From Thermohalobaculum sp039822785 (lineage in GTDB: Bacteria > Pseudomonadota > Alphaproteobacteria > Rhodobacterales > Rhodobacteraceae): a DNA stretch of 64,000 nucleotides. Location of the stretch: positions 62,001 to 126,000 of the forward strand of contig JBCBMO010000008.1 in the NCBI GenBank assembly GCA_039822785.1, given 5' to 3'. The position numbers were made by a program, and so were the translations under genes. Every line of letters begins with the position of its first letter. The stretch's first letter is position 1. Below are positions 26,681-34,842 of this stretch, one piece after another. The notes below the pieces were generated by a model, which saw only the letters and a list, made by a program, of their open reading frames with translations, did no database searches and was not told the origin of the DNA.

Positions 26681-27643
26681 TCAAGCCACCCGGTCGCCCG
26701 GCGGGCGGCCTGCGAAAAACGCGTCGAGGTTGTCGAGGGCGCGAAAGCCCATGGCGTCGCGCGTCTGATCCGTGGCGGAGCCGATGTGCGGCAGCAGAAA
26801 GACGTTCGGCAGCGCTGAGAGCGCCGGATTGCCGCCGGGCTCGGTCTGGAAGACGTCGAGCCCCGCCGCGAACAGGGGACCATCGGTGAGCGCGCGGATC
26901 AGGGCCGCCTCGTCCACCAGAGCGCCGCGGGCCGTGTTCACGAAGATCGAGCCCGGGCGCATGGCCGCAAAGGCCGCGTCGTTCATGATCCCCGTCGTCT
27001 CCGGCGTCGCGGGGCAGTGCATCGACACCACCTCGCAGGTTGCAAGCAGGCTCTCCAGCGTCTCGTGAAAGACCGCGCCGCCCGTGACCGCGTCGTCCAG
27101 TCGGCGACGGTTGTGGTAGTGGATCTCCATGCCGAAGCCGCGGGCGCGCGCCGCCGTCACCTGCCCTACACGGCCCATCCCGACGACGCCGAAGCGTTTG
27201 CCGGTCACTTGGCGGCCGACCATGAAGGCGGGGGACCAGAAGTCCCAGCGTCCCTGGCGCACCAGATTGTGCCCCTCCGCGCCGCGCCGGGCGGCACCCA
27301 GCATGCAGAGGATCGCGATCTCGGCGGTGGCATCCGACAGCACGTCCGGCGTGTTCGTAACCACGATCCCGCGGGCCGCCGCGGCGCTCAGGTCCACGTG
27401 GTCGGTGCCGACGGAGTGGTTGGCGATGATCTTCACGCGCCCCTCGATCGCCGCCAGGACACCGTCGTCGAAGTGTTCGGAATGGCAGGGCAGAACCGCG
27501 TCCGCCTGCAGGCTGGCCGCGATCAAGGCGTCGCGGTCGAACACGGTGTCCGCCATGTTGAGCGTGGTGTCGTAGTCGCGCGACGCCCTGGCGTGCACGG
27601 CATCGGTCAGGCGGCGGGTGATCAGAAGGCGCGGTTTCGCCAT
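26681..27643 (-). CDS. D-isomer-specific 2-hydroxyacid dehydrogenase (glyoxylate/hydroxypyruvate reductase type)
   Basis: A 320-residue NAD(P)-dependent oxidoreductase with the Rossmann motif VVGMGRVGQ (about residues 151-159), the NTARGALVDEAAL segment holding a catalytic Arg region, and LPHIGSAT with the catalytic His. It reduces glyoxylate or hydroxypyruvate or oxidises D-2-hydroxyacids in the cytoplasm. It is the last gene of the dctPQM-amidase operon, starting 4 bases after the small membrane protein. This position suggests it handles a hydroxy- or oxo-acid brought in by the TRAP system. Confidence 0.92.
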   Translation of the reverse strand: MAKPRLLITRRLTDAVHARASRDYDTTLNMADTVFDRDALIAASLQADAVLPCHSEHFDDGVLAAIEGRVKIIANHSVGTDHVDLSAAAARGIVVTNTPDVLSDATAEIAILCMLGAARRGAEGHNLVRQGRWDFWSPAFMVGRQVTGKRFGVVGMGRVGQVTAARARGFGMEIHYHNRRRLDDAVTGGAVFHETLESLLATCEVVSMHCPATPETTGIMNDAAFAAMRPGSIFVNTARGALVDEAALIRALTDGPLFAAGLDVFQTEPGGNPALSALPNVFLLPHIGSATDQTRDAMGFRALDNLDAFFAGRPPGDRVA

Positions 27644-27647
27644 GGGC

Positions 27648-27860
27648 TCAATCGGCCTCGTCCCGGGCGGGGTTGCGTGGCTGCCGTGATGCGCGACGCT
27701 GCCGGGTCAGATCGCGCAGGAAGTCGAAGGAGGCCATGAACACGCCGATCCCGACCACGACGATCAGCGCGGGCTCGGGGACGAAGCTGATGATCACCCA
27801 GAGAAAGGCGCCCAGCCCCACCAGGGCGGCGATGGCAAAGAGGATGTCGAACAGGATCAT
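27648..27860 (-). CDS. small two-TM membrane protein (70 aa)
   Basis: A 70-residue frame starting at ATG 27860, which overlaps the amidase stop in an ATGA. Two hydrophobic segments (about residues 3-23 and 28-47) are followed by a basic tail rich in Arg and Asp. Operon position, overlap and hydrophobicity make it real; the function is unknown. Longer upstream frames are shadows of the amidase. Confidence 0.7.
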   Translation of the reverse strand: MILFDILFAIAALVGLGAFLWVIISFVPEPALIVVVGIGVFMASFDFLRDLTRQRRASRQPRNPARDEAD

Positions 27861-29227
27861 GCGGCGTCTCCCTCGACGGTCGCGGAGGCTGTGGCGAGAT
27901 GGGCCGCCAGCCAGCGCGCCGTGCGCAGCAGACGGGCATCGTCGCCGTGGGGGCCGACCAGCTGCACGCCGATCGGCAGGCCCGCTGGGCCCACCAGCAG
28001 CGGCAGCGTGATCGCCGGCAGCCCGGTGTAGGACCACAGGCTGCAGAAGGCGGGATTGCCGGTGCTCTCCACCGTCGGGGCCTCGCCCGAGGCGGCGGGG
28101 GTGATGAGGGCGTCGACCTCGTCGAAGACCTCCTCGAAGGCCTGCCGCAGTCTCGGCTGCAGGGCCCGCGCGCGCAGATACTCGGTGGCGGGCAGCCTGC
28201 GCCCCTCCTCGAACATCTCGCGCAGCACGGGGTGCACCTGCGTCGCGTCGCGGTCGAGGTAGTGGCCGAGGTGATGCGCGCCCTCCGCTACCATCAGATG
28301 GCGCAGCAGCGTGAGCACATCCGCAAGCGCGCTCGGCGTCGCGATGTGGCGCAGCCCGGGCAGGGCGGCCGAGAGCTCGGCAAAGGCCTCGCGGGCGCTC
28401 TGCTCGATCTGATCCCAGGTCGGCCCTTCGAAGAACCCCAGCACCGGCGTCAGCGGCGGCGGCGCGAGCGCGGTGGAGGCCAGGGGCATGGTGTGGGGCA
28501 GGGCATCGCCATCCTCCCCGTCCGGGCCCGTGATGTGCTCCAGCAGGCAGACGTCCTCGATCGAGCGGGCCATGACGCCGACCGTGTCGGTCGCGGGCGC
28601 AAAGGGCATGATGCCGCCGCGGGCGACCGCGCCGAAGCTGGGCTTGTAGCCAACGGTGCCGCAGAAGCTGGCCGGCCGGATCACCGAGCCATTCGTCTGG
28701 GTGCCGAAGGCAAGCGGCAGCATCCCCGCGGCCACTGCCGCCGCCGATCCGGCGGAGGAGCCGCCCGGCGTGCGCGTCGCATCATGCGGGTTGCGGGTCT
28801 TGGACGGCGGGTAGCCTGCGAACTCGGTCGTCACGGTCTTGCCGAGGATGATGGCGCCCGCCGCCCGCAGCCGGCGGATCATCGAGGCATCGCGCCTGGC
28901 CTTGCGCCCCGCTTCGAGGGGGGAGCCGAAGGCGCAGGGCATCCCGTCTACGTCGATGATGTCCTTGATGCCGACGGGCAGGCCATGCAGCGGGCCACAG
29001 GGCAGGCCGCGCCGGCGGTGCATGTCCAGGGCTTCGGCCGCCCTCAGCGCCCCCTCGCGGTCGATGTGCACAAAGGCCTGGATCTCGCCTTCGGCGGCAT
29101 CGATGCGGGTGAGGCAGGCCTCCACCAGCGCGACAGCGGTCAAGCGGCCGTCCGCTACCGCCGCCAAAGCCTCGGTCGCCGTCAGGTCGGCGGGGGAGGG
29201 GCCAGGGCTCTTCATCGGCTTAGCCAT
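27857..29227 (-). CDS. amidase-signature family amidohydrolase
   Basis: A 456-residue amidase. The Ser-cisSer-Lys triad region is intact: the lysine in GIKDIIDVDG, then TPGGSSAGSAAAVAAGM and the nucleophile-bearing GTQTNGSVIRPASFCG. The family hydrolyses amides to acids and ammonia; GatA is excluded by the lack of gatB/gatC and by the divergent C-terminal part. ATG 29227 overlaps the dctM stop by 8 bases, while ATG 29215 would start 4 bases after it; either supports coupling. It probably acts on a substrate imported by the TRAP transporter. Confidence 0.92.
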   Translation of the reverse strand: MAKPMKSPGPSPADLTATEALAAVADGRLTAVALVEACLTRIDAAEGEIQAFVHIDREGALRAAEALDMHRRRGLPCGPLHGLPVGIKDIIDVDGMPCAFGSPLEAGRKARRDASMIRRLRAAGAIILGKTVTTEFAGYPPSKTRNPHDATRTPGGSSAGSAAAVAAGMLPLAFGTQTNGSVIRPASFCGTVGYKPSFGAVARGGIMPFAPATDTVGVMARSIEDVCLLEHITGPDGEDGDALPHTMPLASTALAPPPLTPVLGFFEGPTWDQIEQSAREAFAELSAALPGLRHIATPSALADVLTLLRHLMVAEGAHHLGHYLDRDATQVHPVLREMFEEGRRLPATEYLRARALQPRLRQAFEEVFDEVDALITPAASGEAPTVESTGNPAFCSLWSYTGLPAITLPLLVGPAGLPIGVQLVGPHGDDARLLRTARWLAAHLATASATVEGDAA

Positions 29228-30677
29228 AGAAGGCGTTCGGCAGGAACTGATAGAGCCCCGGGAAGTTGTAGACCATGATCATGGCGATCAGGATCATCAC
29301 CAGGAAGGGCATCACCCCCTTGAAGATCTGCGCCAATTCCACGCCGGGTGGCGCCACGCCCTTTAGGTAATAGGCCGCCATGGCCATGGGTGGCGTCAGG
29401 AAGCTGGTCTGCAGGTTCAGCGCGATCAGGATGCCGAAGAACAGCGGATCGATCTCGAAGAACGGCAGCAGCGGCAGGAAGATCGGCACGAAGATGATGA
29501 TGATCTCCGACCACTCCAGCGGCCAGCCCAGGATGAAGATGATGATCTGGGCCATGATCAGGAACTGGATCGGCGTCATGTTGAGGCCGAGCACGAACTC
29601 CTCGATCAGCCCCTCGCCGCCGAGGTAGGAGAAGACCGAGGCGAAGGTCCAGGAACCCACGAACATCCAGCAGACCATCGCTGAGGTGCGCATGGTCAGA
29701 TACACGCTCTCGCGCAGCCGCTCCCAGGTAAGCGAACGATAGGCCAGGGCGAGCACGAGGCCGCCGAGCGCGCCCATGGCCGCTGCCTCCGACGGCGTGG
29801 CGAGGCCGAAGAGGATCGCACCCAGCACCGCGAAGATCAGGATGGCGAGCGGGAAGAAAGAGGTGGTGAGCCGCCAGAGGATCTCCCCCACGCCCAGCCT
29901 GTCACCCTCCTCCGCCGGGGGCTTCGGCGCGAGGTCTGGCTGCAGTGTTGCCCGCCCGACCACGTAGATCATGTAGAGCCCGGCCAACAGGAACCCCGGG
30001 AAGAGCGCACCGGCATAGAGCTGCACGATGGAGACGTTGGAGGTCGCCGCATAGACGATCAGCATGATCGAGGGCGGGATCAGGATCCCCAGACAGCCCC
30101 CCGCGCAGATCACACCGCTCGCGAAGGACGTGTCGTAGCGCGCTCTCAGCATCGAGGGCAGGGCGAGCATGCCCATCAGCGTCACGACCGCCCCGATGAT
30201 ACCGGTCGCCGTCGCGAACAGCGCACAGGTGGCCAGCGCCGCCACGGCCATGGCCCCGGGCAGCCCCTTGGCGGTGACATAGAGCGTGTCGAACAGGCGC
30301 GTGACGATGTTCGCGCGCTCGACCACATAGCCCATGAAGAGAAACAGCGGGATCGCCGTCAGCACGTCGTTCGACATGACCGAGAAGGTCTGGTTCACGA
30401 ACAGATCGAAGATCCGGTTGTTCAGGAACCCGCCCAGATACTGCAGCGTCAGCTCGAAGCTGCCGGCCACGTCGCCGGCGGCGATCTGCTCGGGCGTCGC
30501 GTTCTCCGCCTGCTGCACGGCGCGGTCGTAGCTGCGCCACATACGGTCGGGGTCGAAGTAGGCGTAGTAGCCGAAGATCACCGCCATCGCCATGAGGGTG
30601 AAGGCGACCGGGAAGCCCAGGAAGATGCTGAGGATGAAGATCACCAGCATCATGATGGCGATTTGCGGTTCGGTCAT
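29220..30677 (-). CDS. dctM: TRAP transporter large permease subunit (DctM)
   Basis: A 485-residue membrane protein with about 12 hydrophobic helices, the GYYAYFDP loop, FLFMGYVVERANI and LGILIPPSIMLIVYA signature of DctM. It uses the sodium gradient to import an organic acid delivered by DctP. ATG 30677 lies 13 bases after the dctQ stop; the frame upstream to 30803 is a shadow. The protein is longer than the ~425-residue minimum because of an acidic/Gln insertion at about residues 45-75 and a cytoplasmic loop near residue 255, as in the larger mannitol/chloroaromatic-type DctM group. Confidence 0.94.
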   Translation of the reverse strand: MTEPQIAIMMLVIFILSIFLGFPVAFTLMAMAVIFGYYAYFDPDRMWRSYDRAVQQAENATPEQIAAGDVAGSFELTLQYLGGFLNNRIFDLFVNQTFSVMSNDVLTAIPLFLFMGYVVERANIVTRLFDTLYVTAKGLPGAMAVAALATCALFATATGIIGAVVTLMGMLALPSMLRARYDTSFASGVICAGGCLGILIPPSIMLIVYAATSNVSIVQLYAGALFPGFLLAGLYMIYVVGRATLQPDLAPKPPAEEGDRLGVGEILWRLTTSFFPLAILIFAVLGAILFGLATPSEAAAMGALGGLVLALAYRSLTWERLRESVYLTMRTSAMVCWMFVGSWTFASVFSYLGGEGLIEEFVLGLNMTPIQFLIMAQIIIFILGWPLEWSEIIIIFVPIFLPLLPFFEIDPLFFGILIALNLQTSFLTPPMAMAAYYLKGVAPPGVELAQIFKGVMPFLVMILIAMIMVYNFPGLYQFLPNAFYG

Positions 30678-30690
30678 CGCGGGTGTTCCT

Positions 30691-31371
30691 TCAGCGCCGC
30701 CAGCTGCGGTCGTCTTGGTGGGCCGCATCGTATTCGGCGGCGTCCTGAGCGGTGCTCTCGGTGATCTCCTGCTCGGCGACCGGGCGGGGCTGGCCGCCGC
30801 CAAGGCCCTTCTCCGCCGCCTCGCGCAGGATCTTGTCCTCCAACTCCTCCACGTCTTCGTTGTGGGGGACCCAGGCGCCGGTGCGCATCGCCACGATGCA
30901 GCGCATCACCTGGGCGATGCCCTGCAGGAACAGCAGGACGCCGGCGGCCACGATGAGCATCTTGAACTGGAAGATCGGCACGCCGGCGGGGCTCATCACG
31001 CTCACCTCGGTGAAGCGGTAAGAGCGCTCGGCGTATTTCCAGCCGGCGAAGATCAGCGCGAGCACGCCGGGGAAGTAGAAGATGAAGAACAGCACGCATT
31101 CGACGCGCGCCTGCCATTTCACCGACCACAGCCGATAGAGGAAGTCGCCCCGCACATGCGCGTTGGTCGCCAGCGCATAGGCACCGCCCATCATGAAGAG
31201 CGCCCCATACATCATGTAGCTGATGTCGAAGGCCCAGGAGGTCGGCGCGTTGAACAGATAGCGCGAGAACACCTCGAAGCTGACCCCGATCGTCATGACG
31301 ACGATCAGCCAGGCGAAGGCCTTGCCGAACCAGGCGTTGAAACGGTCGATGAGATGGATCGTCGAGATCAT
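30691..31371 (-). CDS. dctQ: TRAP transporter small permease subunit (DctQ)
   Basis: A 226-residue protein with four hydrophobic segments and the FEVFSRYLFNAPTSWAFD motif of DctQ. The C-terminal ~55 residues form an acidic, hydrophilic tail that is longer than in most DctQ proteins. It lies between dctP (124-bp spacer) and dctM (13-bp spacer), and completes a three-part TRAP system. Confidence 0.92.
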   Translation of the reverse strand: MISTIHLIDRFNAWFGKAFAWLIVVMTIGVSFEVFSRYLFNAPTSWAFDISYMMYGALFMMGGAYALATNAHVRGDFLYRLWSVKWQARVECVLFFIFYFPGVLALIFAGWKYAERSYRFTEVSVMSPAGVPIFQFKMLIVAAGVLLFLQGIAQVMRCIVAMRTGAWVPHNEDVEELEDKILREAAEKGLGGGQPRPVAEQEITESTAQDAAEYDAAHQDDRSWRR

Positions 31372-31398
31372 GTCGGTCTCGCTCAGCCGCTGAGGAGC

Positions 31399-31424
31399 GG
31401 CCGGCGGACGGCTGCCCGCCGGCC
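31399..31424 (-). terminator. intercistronic hairpin between dctP and dctQ
   Basis: A perfect 9-bp stem GGCCGGCGG/CCGCCGGCC with an 8-base loop lies in the 124-bp spacer after dctP. No T-run follows on the minus strand, so it is better read as an mRNA-stabilising or attenuating stem that would let the receptor be made in excess over the permeases. Confidence 0.5.
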
Positions 31425-31495
31425 AGATCGCGTGGCCATGCCGGCCCCGAAGCGCGCCCTGCGGCGGGCCCCGGAACCGGTGACGAAGCCGCCGA

Positions 31496-32629
31496 TCAGA
31501 ACGCCGGCAGCTTGTTGGGGAAGTAGTGGTTGTAGGCCAGCTTATAGTCGGCGGCGTTCAACAGATCGTAGTAGGCGCAGCGCTCGCACCAGGCGCGTTG
31601 GCTGTCGACGACGCGCTTGAAGTACTCGTCCTCCATCAGCCCCTCGAGCACCGAGTCCCAGGCCGTGAGCTGCTCCTTCAGGATCGACTCCGGCGTGCGG
31701 TAGACGTTGACGCCGTCCTCGGTCTCCAGCTTCGCGAGATCGGCGGAGTATTTGTCCATGGCCAGGCCATAGTTGGCGGTGTTCGCCGCCTCGGCCGCAT
31801 ACTCCAGGATCGCCTGCTGCTCTTCGGAGAGACCGGCGAACAGGTCGCCGTTGAAGATGATCTCGAAGAACTCCGCCGCCTGGTGGTAGCTCGACAGGTG
31901 ATAGTGCTTCGAGACGTCCTGCGCGCCGAACTGGCTGTCCGAGGTCGGGTTGTTGAACTCGAAAGCATCGATCACGCCGCGCTCCAGCGCCGGGACGATC
32001 TCGCCGCCGGGAAGCTGGGTCACGTTGATGCCCGCCTCCTGCATGACGTCGGCGGCCAGGCCCACGGTGCGCCACTTGAGGCCGCGCATGTCGTCCAGCG
32101 AGTTGATCTGGGTCTTGAACCACCCCAGCGGCTGGGTCGGCATCGGCAGCGCGAAGAAGCCGACCAGGTTGAGGCCCAGAACCTCGGTGATCAGCTCGTC
32201 ATAGAGCTCCTTGCCGCCACCGAAGTGGATCCAGGCCATCATCTGGCTGGCGTTGCAGCCGAAGACCGGGCCCGTGCCGAAGAGCGAAGCGGCCTTGTTC
32301 TTGCCGTACCAGTAGGCCGTCACGTGGTGGCCCGCATCGAGAATGCCGTCGGCGACCGCGTCCTGGATCTGGAAGGCCTTCACCACCGCGCCGGAGGGCA
32401 GATACTCGATCTGCATGCGCCCGCCGGACATCTTGTTCACGCGCTCGACGTACTGCTTGGCGAAGTCCGAGAAGACGTTCGCATCGGGCCAGGCGCCCTG
32501 CATGCGGATGGTGGTGGTCTGCGCGCGGCTCACCTGGGGCGCAGCGAGCGTGGCGGCGGCAGCGCCGCCCGCCACCAGGCCACCGCTCAGAAACCGGCGG
32601 CGCGAAGGCGTGTTGGTCGCATCGGTCAT
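31496..32629 (-). CDS. dctP: TRAP transporter substrate-binding protein (DctP family), Tat-exported
   Basis: A 377-residue periplasmic receptor. ATG 32629 has GGGAG just upstream and begins a Tat-type signal with RRRFLSGG at residues 10-17 and an AAPQVSRAQ cleavage end. The frame upstream to 32698 lacks a signal and is unlikely. Family marks include MQGAWPDANVF at the mature start and LKWRTVGLAADVMQEAG. The length matches the mannitol/chloroaromatic-type TRAP receptors, many of which bind 2-oxo or 2-hydroxy acids; the actual ligand is not deducible. Confidence 0.92.
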   Translation of the reverse strand: MTDATNTPSRRRFLSGGLVAGGAAAATLAAPQVSRAQTTTIRMQGAWPDANVFSDFAKQYVERVNKMSGGRMQIEYLPSGAVVKAFQIQDAVADGILDAGHHVTAYWYGKNKAASLFGTGPVFGCNASQMMAWIHFGGGKELYDELITEVLGLNLVGFFALPMPTQPLGWFKTQINSLDDMRGLKWRTVGLAADVMQEAGINVTQLPGGEIVPALERGVIDAFEFNNPTSDSQFGAQDVSKHYHLSSYHQAAEFFEIIFNGDLFAGLSEEQQAILEYAAEAANTANYGLAMDKYSADLAKLETEDGVNVYRTPESILKEQLTAWDSVLEGLMEDEYFKRVVDSQRAWCERCAYYDLLNAADYKLAYNHYFPNKLPAF

Positions 32630-32857
32630 TGGTAACTCCCGTGTCATGTCGGCGACTTCGTTGGCCGCCGTTTCAGTGGTCCTGCGGGCCGGTGTCACGT
32701 TGCCAAACGCTTAAACCCTGCCGCTGTGTCATGCTCTATCAACCCGGTCGGCCGGTGTCAGCCCCGATCGACAGCCTTGCGCCCTGTGAAAGCCGCTCCC
32801 GAAGCCGTTCGCATGATTGTGAAATTCATGCTGCGCTGCGGTGAAGGCCGCAGGCGC

Positions 32858-34084
32858 CTACCGATGCGCCGCGCCGGGCGCGCCGTGAGCGCCGTCTTGG
32901 CGATCCCCGGATGACGCGACGACGGTCGGGCGAAAAGCCTCCGGCAGTGCCTGCGCGGGAGCGCCCTGTTCGGTCATCGCCGCCACCAAGCCCGTCGCCG
33001 CATGATGCGCCAGGCCGACGCCGATCTTATAGGTGCCGGCGGCCAGCCAGAGACCGGGCGCCCCGGCCGCCGCCTCCGGCACCGCACCGATCTGAGGGTG
33101 GTGCTGCGGCGGCCGGGGGCGCACGGCGCTCCACCGCCGTTCGACGGTCGCCTCGGCCAGCGCCGGCACGATCTCGATCGCCCTGGCCACCAGATTGTCC
33201 AGCCGCGCATCGGTGCCGTCGGCTGTCTCGCCGTGCTCGGTCGTGGCACCGATCCCCACGCGCCCACCGCCGTGATGCGCGACATAGACCTTCTGGGCAT
33301 GGATGACCGGCATGTCCTCGTCCAGCACGCCGGGCGGCAGGCGCAGCCAGGCGGCCTGCCCGCGCACGGGTCGGAGCGTGCCGACGCCAAGCGGCAAGCT
33401 CAGCCCCGCAGCCCCCCAGCCCGCCGCCAGGATCACCCGTTCCGCGCTGACCGCGCCGGCCGGTCCCTCGGCGATCCAACCGCCGCCGGGGGCGGGGCTG
33501 AGCCGCTTCACCGCCCATCCCTCCCGCAGCCTGGCGTCTTTCGCGACGCCCGCGCGTAGGGCCGCGAGGTAGGCCCCGCTGTCGAGCTGGGCCGTCACCC
33601 CCTCCATCATCGCCCCCGCCGCCCGGAACGCCGGGGCCACGACGGCGAGTTCCGCGCCGTCGCTGAGGCGCCAAACCGCCGGCCCGCCATCCGGAGCCTT
33701 TGGAAAGCGCGCTGCCCCCTCGGCGATCACCCGTTCGGCGCGCGCCCGTGCAGGTGCATCGGGCAGGGGCACCGCGCGACCGCCGACCCGGTAGCCGACC
33801 TCGCACCCCGTGGCGGCCTCCAGCGCGGCCACGGTCGCCGGCAGGCTCATCAGCGCCTCGGCCTGAAAATCCGCGAGCGCCGCTTCCTTGGGGGCATTGG
33901 TGAAGGGTGCCAGCGCGCCGACCGGGGTCAGCGAGGCCTTGCCCTCGCCCGGCCCCGTCGCATCGAGGAGCAGCGTGTCGATCCCCGCGCGCGCCGCTGT
34001 CCAGGCGGCCCAGAGACCCATGACACCCCCGCCGATCACCAACAGATCGGTGGTCATCGCATCGCTGGGGGTAACCGCGGTCAT
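32858..34084 (-). CDS. FAD-dependent oxidoreductase, DAO/glycine oxidase-like
   Basis: A 408-residue flavoprotein with the dinucleotide-binding VIGGGVMGLWAA near the N-terminus and a second FAD contact VILAAGWGAAG, as in the D-amino-acid oxidase family. The late GIGATTEHG and LWLAAGTYKIGVGL segments fit glycine/sarcosine-type oxidases. ATG 84 bases into the 34xxx region (34084) has AAGCAGG upstream; ATG 34057 is an alternative closer to the FAD motif. The gene is divergent from the GNAT gene with only 76 bp between the starts. Substrate is probably an amine or imino acid. Confidence 0.85.
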   Translation of the reverse strand: MTAVTPSDAMTTDLLVIGGGVMGLWAAWTAARAGIDTLLLDATGPGEGKASLTPVGALAPFTNAPKEAALADFQAEALMSLPATVAALEAATGCEVGYRVGGRAVPLPDAPARARAERVIAEGAARFPKAPDGGPAVWRLSDGAELAVVAPAFRAAGAMMEGVTAQLDSGAYLAALRAGVAKDARLREGWAVKRLSPAPGGGWIAEGPAGAVSAERVILAAGWGAAGLSLPLGVGTLRPVRGQAAWLRLPPGVLDEDMPVIHAQKVYVAHHGGGRVGIGATTEHGETADGTDARLDNLVARAIEIVPALAEATVERRWSAVRPRPPQHHPQIGAVPEAAAGAPGLWLAAGTYKIGVGLAHHAATGLVAAMTEQGAPAQALPEAFRPTVVASSGDRQDGAHGAPGAAHR

Positions 34085-34160
34085 CGGCCCTGCTTGCCCC
34101 AGCCGCCCGTCCTTGCCAAGGCTCGGGGCCCGATCTGCCGGTCTTGCCGCGAGGAGCCCC

Positions 34161-34748
34161 ATGAGCCTCACCGTCCGCGATCTCGCCCCTCAGGAGGTGC
34201 CCGCGCATCTCGAGGCGATCGCCGGCCTGCGCATCGCGGTGTTTCGCGATTGGCCCTACCTCTACGACGGCGATCTCGCCTACGAGCAGCGCTATCTGCG
34301 CCCCTATGCCGAGAGCGCCGACGCCCTGGTGGTCGCGGCCTTCGAGGGGCAGACGCTGGTGGGCTGCGCGACCGCCACGCCCATGGAGGATCACGCCGAT
34401 GAATTCGCCGCCGCCCTCGCCGGTGCGGGGCTCGCGGCACCGGAGGTCTATTACTGTGCCGAGAGCGTGCTTCTGCCCGCCTACCGCGGTCGCGGTCTCG
34501 GTCATGCCTTTTTCGACTACCGCGAGGCGAAGGCGCGGGCGCTCGGCCGGCGCTGGTCCTGCTTCTGCGCCGTGATCCGCCCGGCGGATCATCCGATGCG
34601 CCCCGCCGACTACCGCCCGCTCGACCCGTTCTGGCGGAAGCGCGGCTATGCCCGGGTCGAGGGGGCCGAGACCCGCTTTGCCTGGCGCGACATCGGTGCT
34701 GCGGTGGAGACGGAGAAACCCATGTCCCTCTGGCTAAAGCGCCTCTAA
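34161..34748 (+). CDS. GNAT-family N-acetyltransferase
   Basis: A 195-residue protein with GNAT layout: the beta-strand VYYCAESVLLPAYRG followed by the acetyl-CoA pyrophosphate loop RGRGLGHAFFDYRE. ATG 34161 has GAGGAG at 34151-34156. A family with this IRPADHPMRP and FWRKRGY ending is widespread in alphaproteobacteria, but its acceptor is unknown to me. It is divergent from the oxidoreductase and convergent with the DNA ligase gene. Confidence 0.85.
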   Translation: MSLTVRDLAPQEVPAHLEAIAGLRIAVFRDWPYLYDGDLAYEQRYLRPYAESADALVVAAFEGQTLVGCATATPMEDHADEFAAALAGAGLAAPEVYYCAESVLLPAYRGRGLGHAFFDYREAKARALGRRWSCFCAVIRPADHPMRPADYRPLDPFWRKRGYARVEGAETRFAWRDIGAAVETEKPMSLWLKRL

Positions 34749-34842
34749 GGGATGGTGCCGATCCGGGTGCCGGCGGGGCCCGCCCCCCGGTACGCACCTG
34801 GCCGCCGGCGCTGGTGCGGGCGTGCCACCCGCGCGGTGTCCG

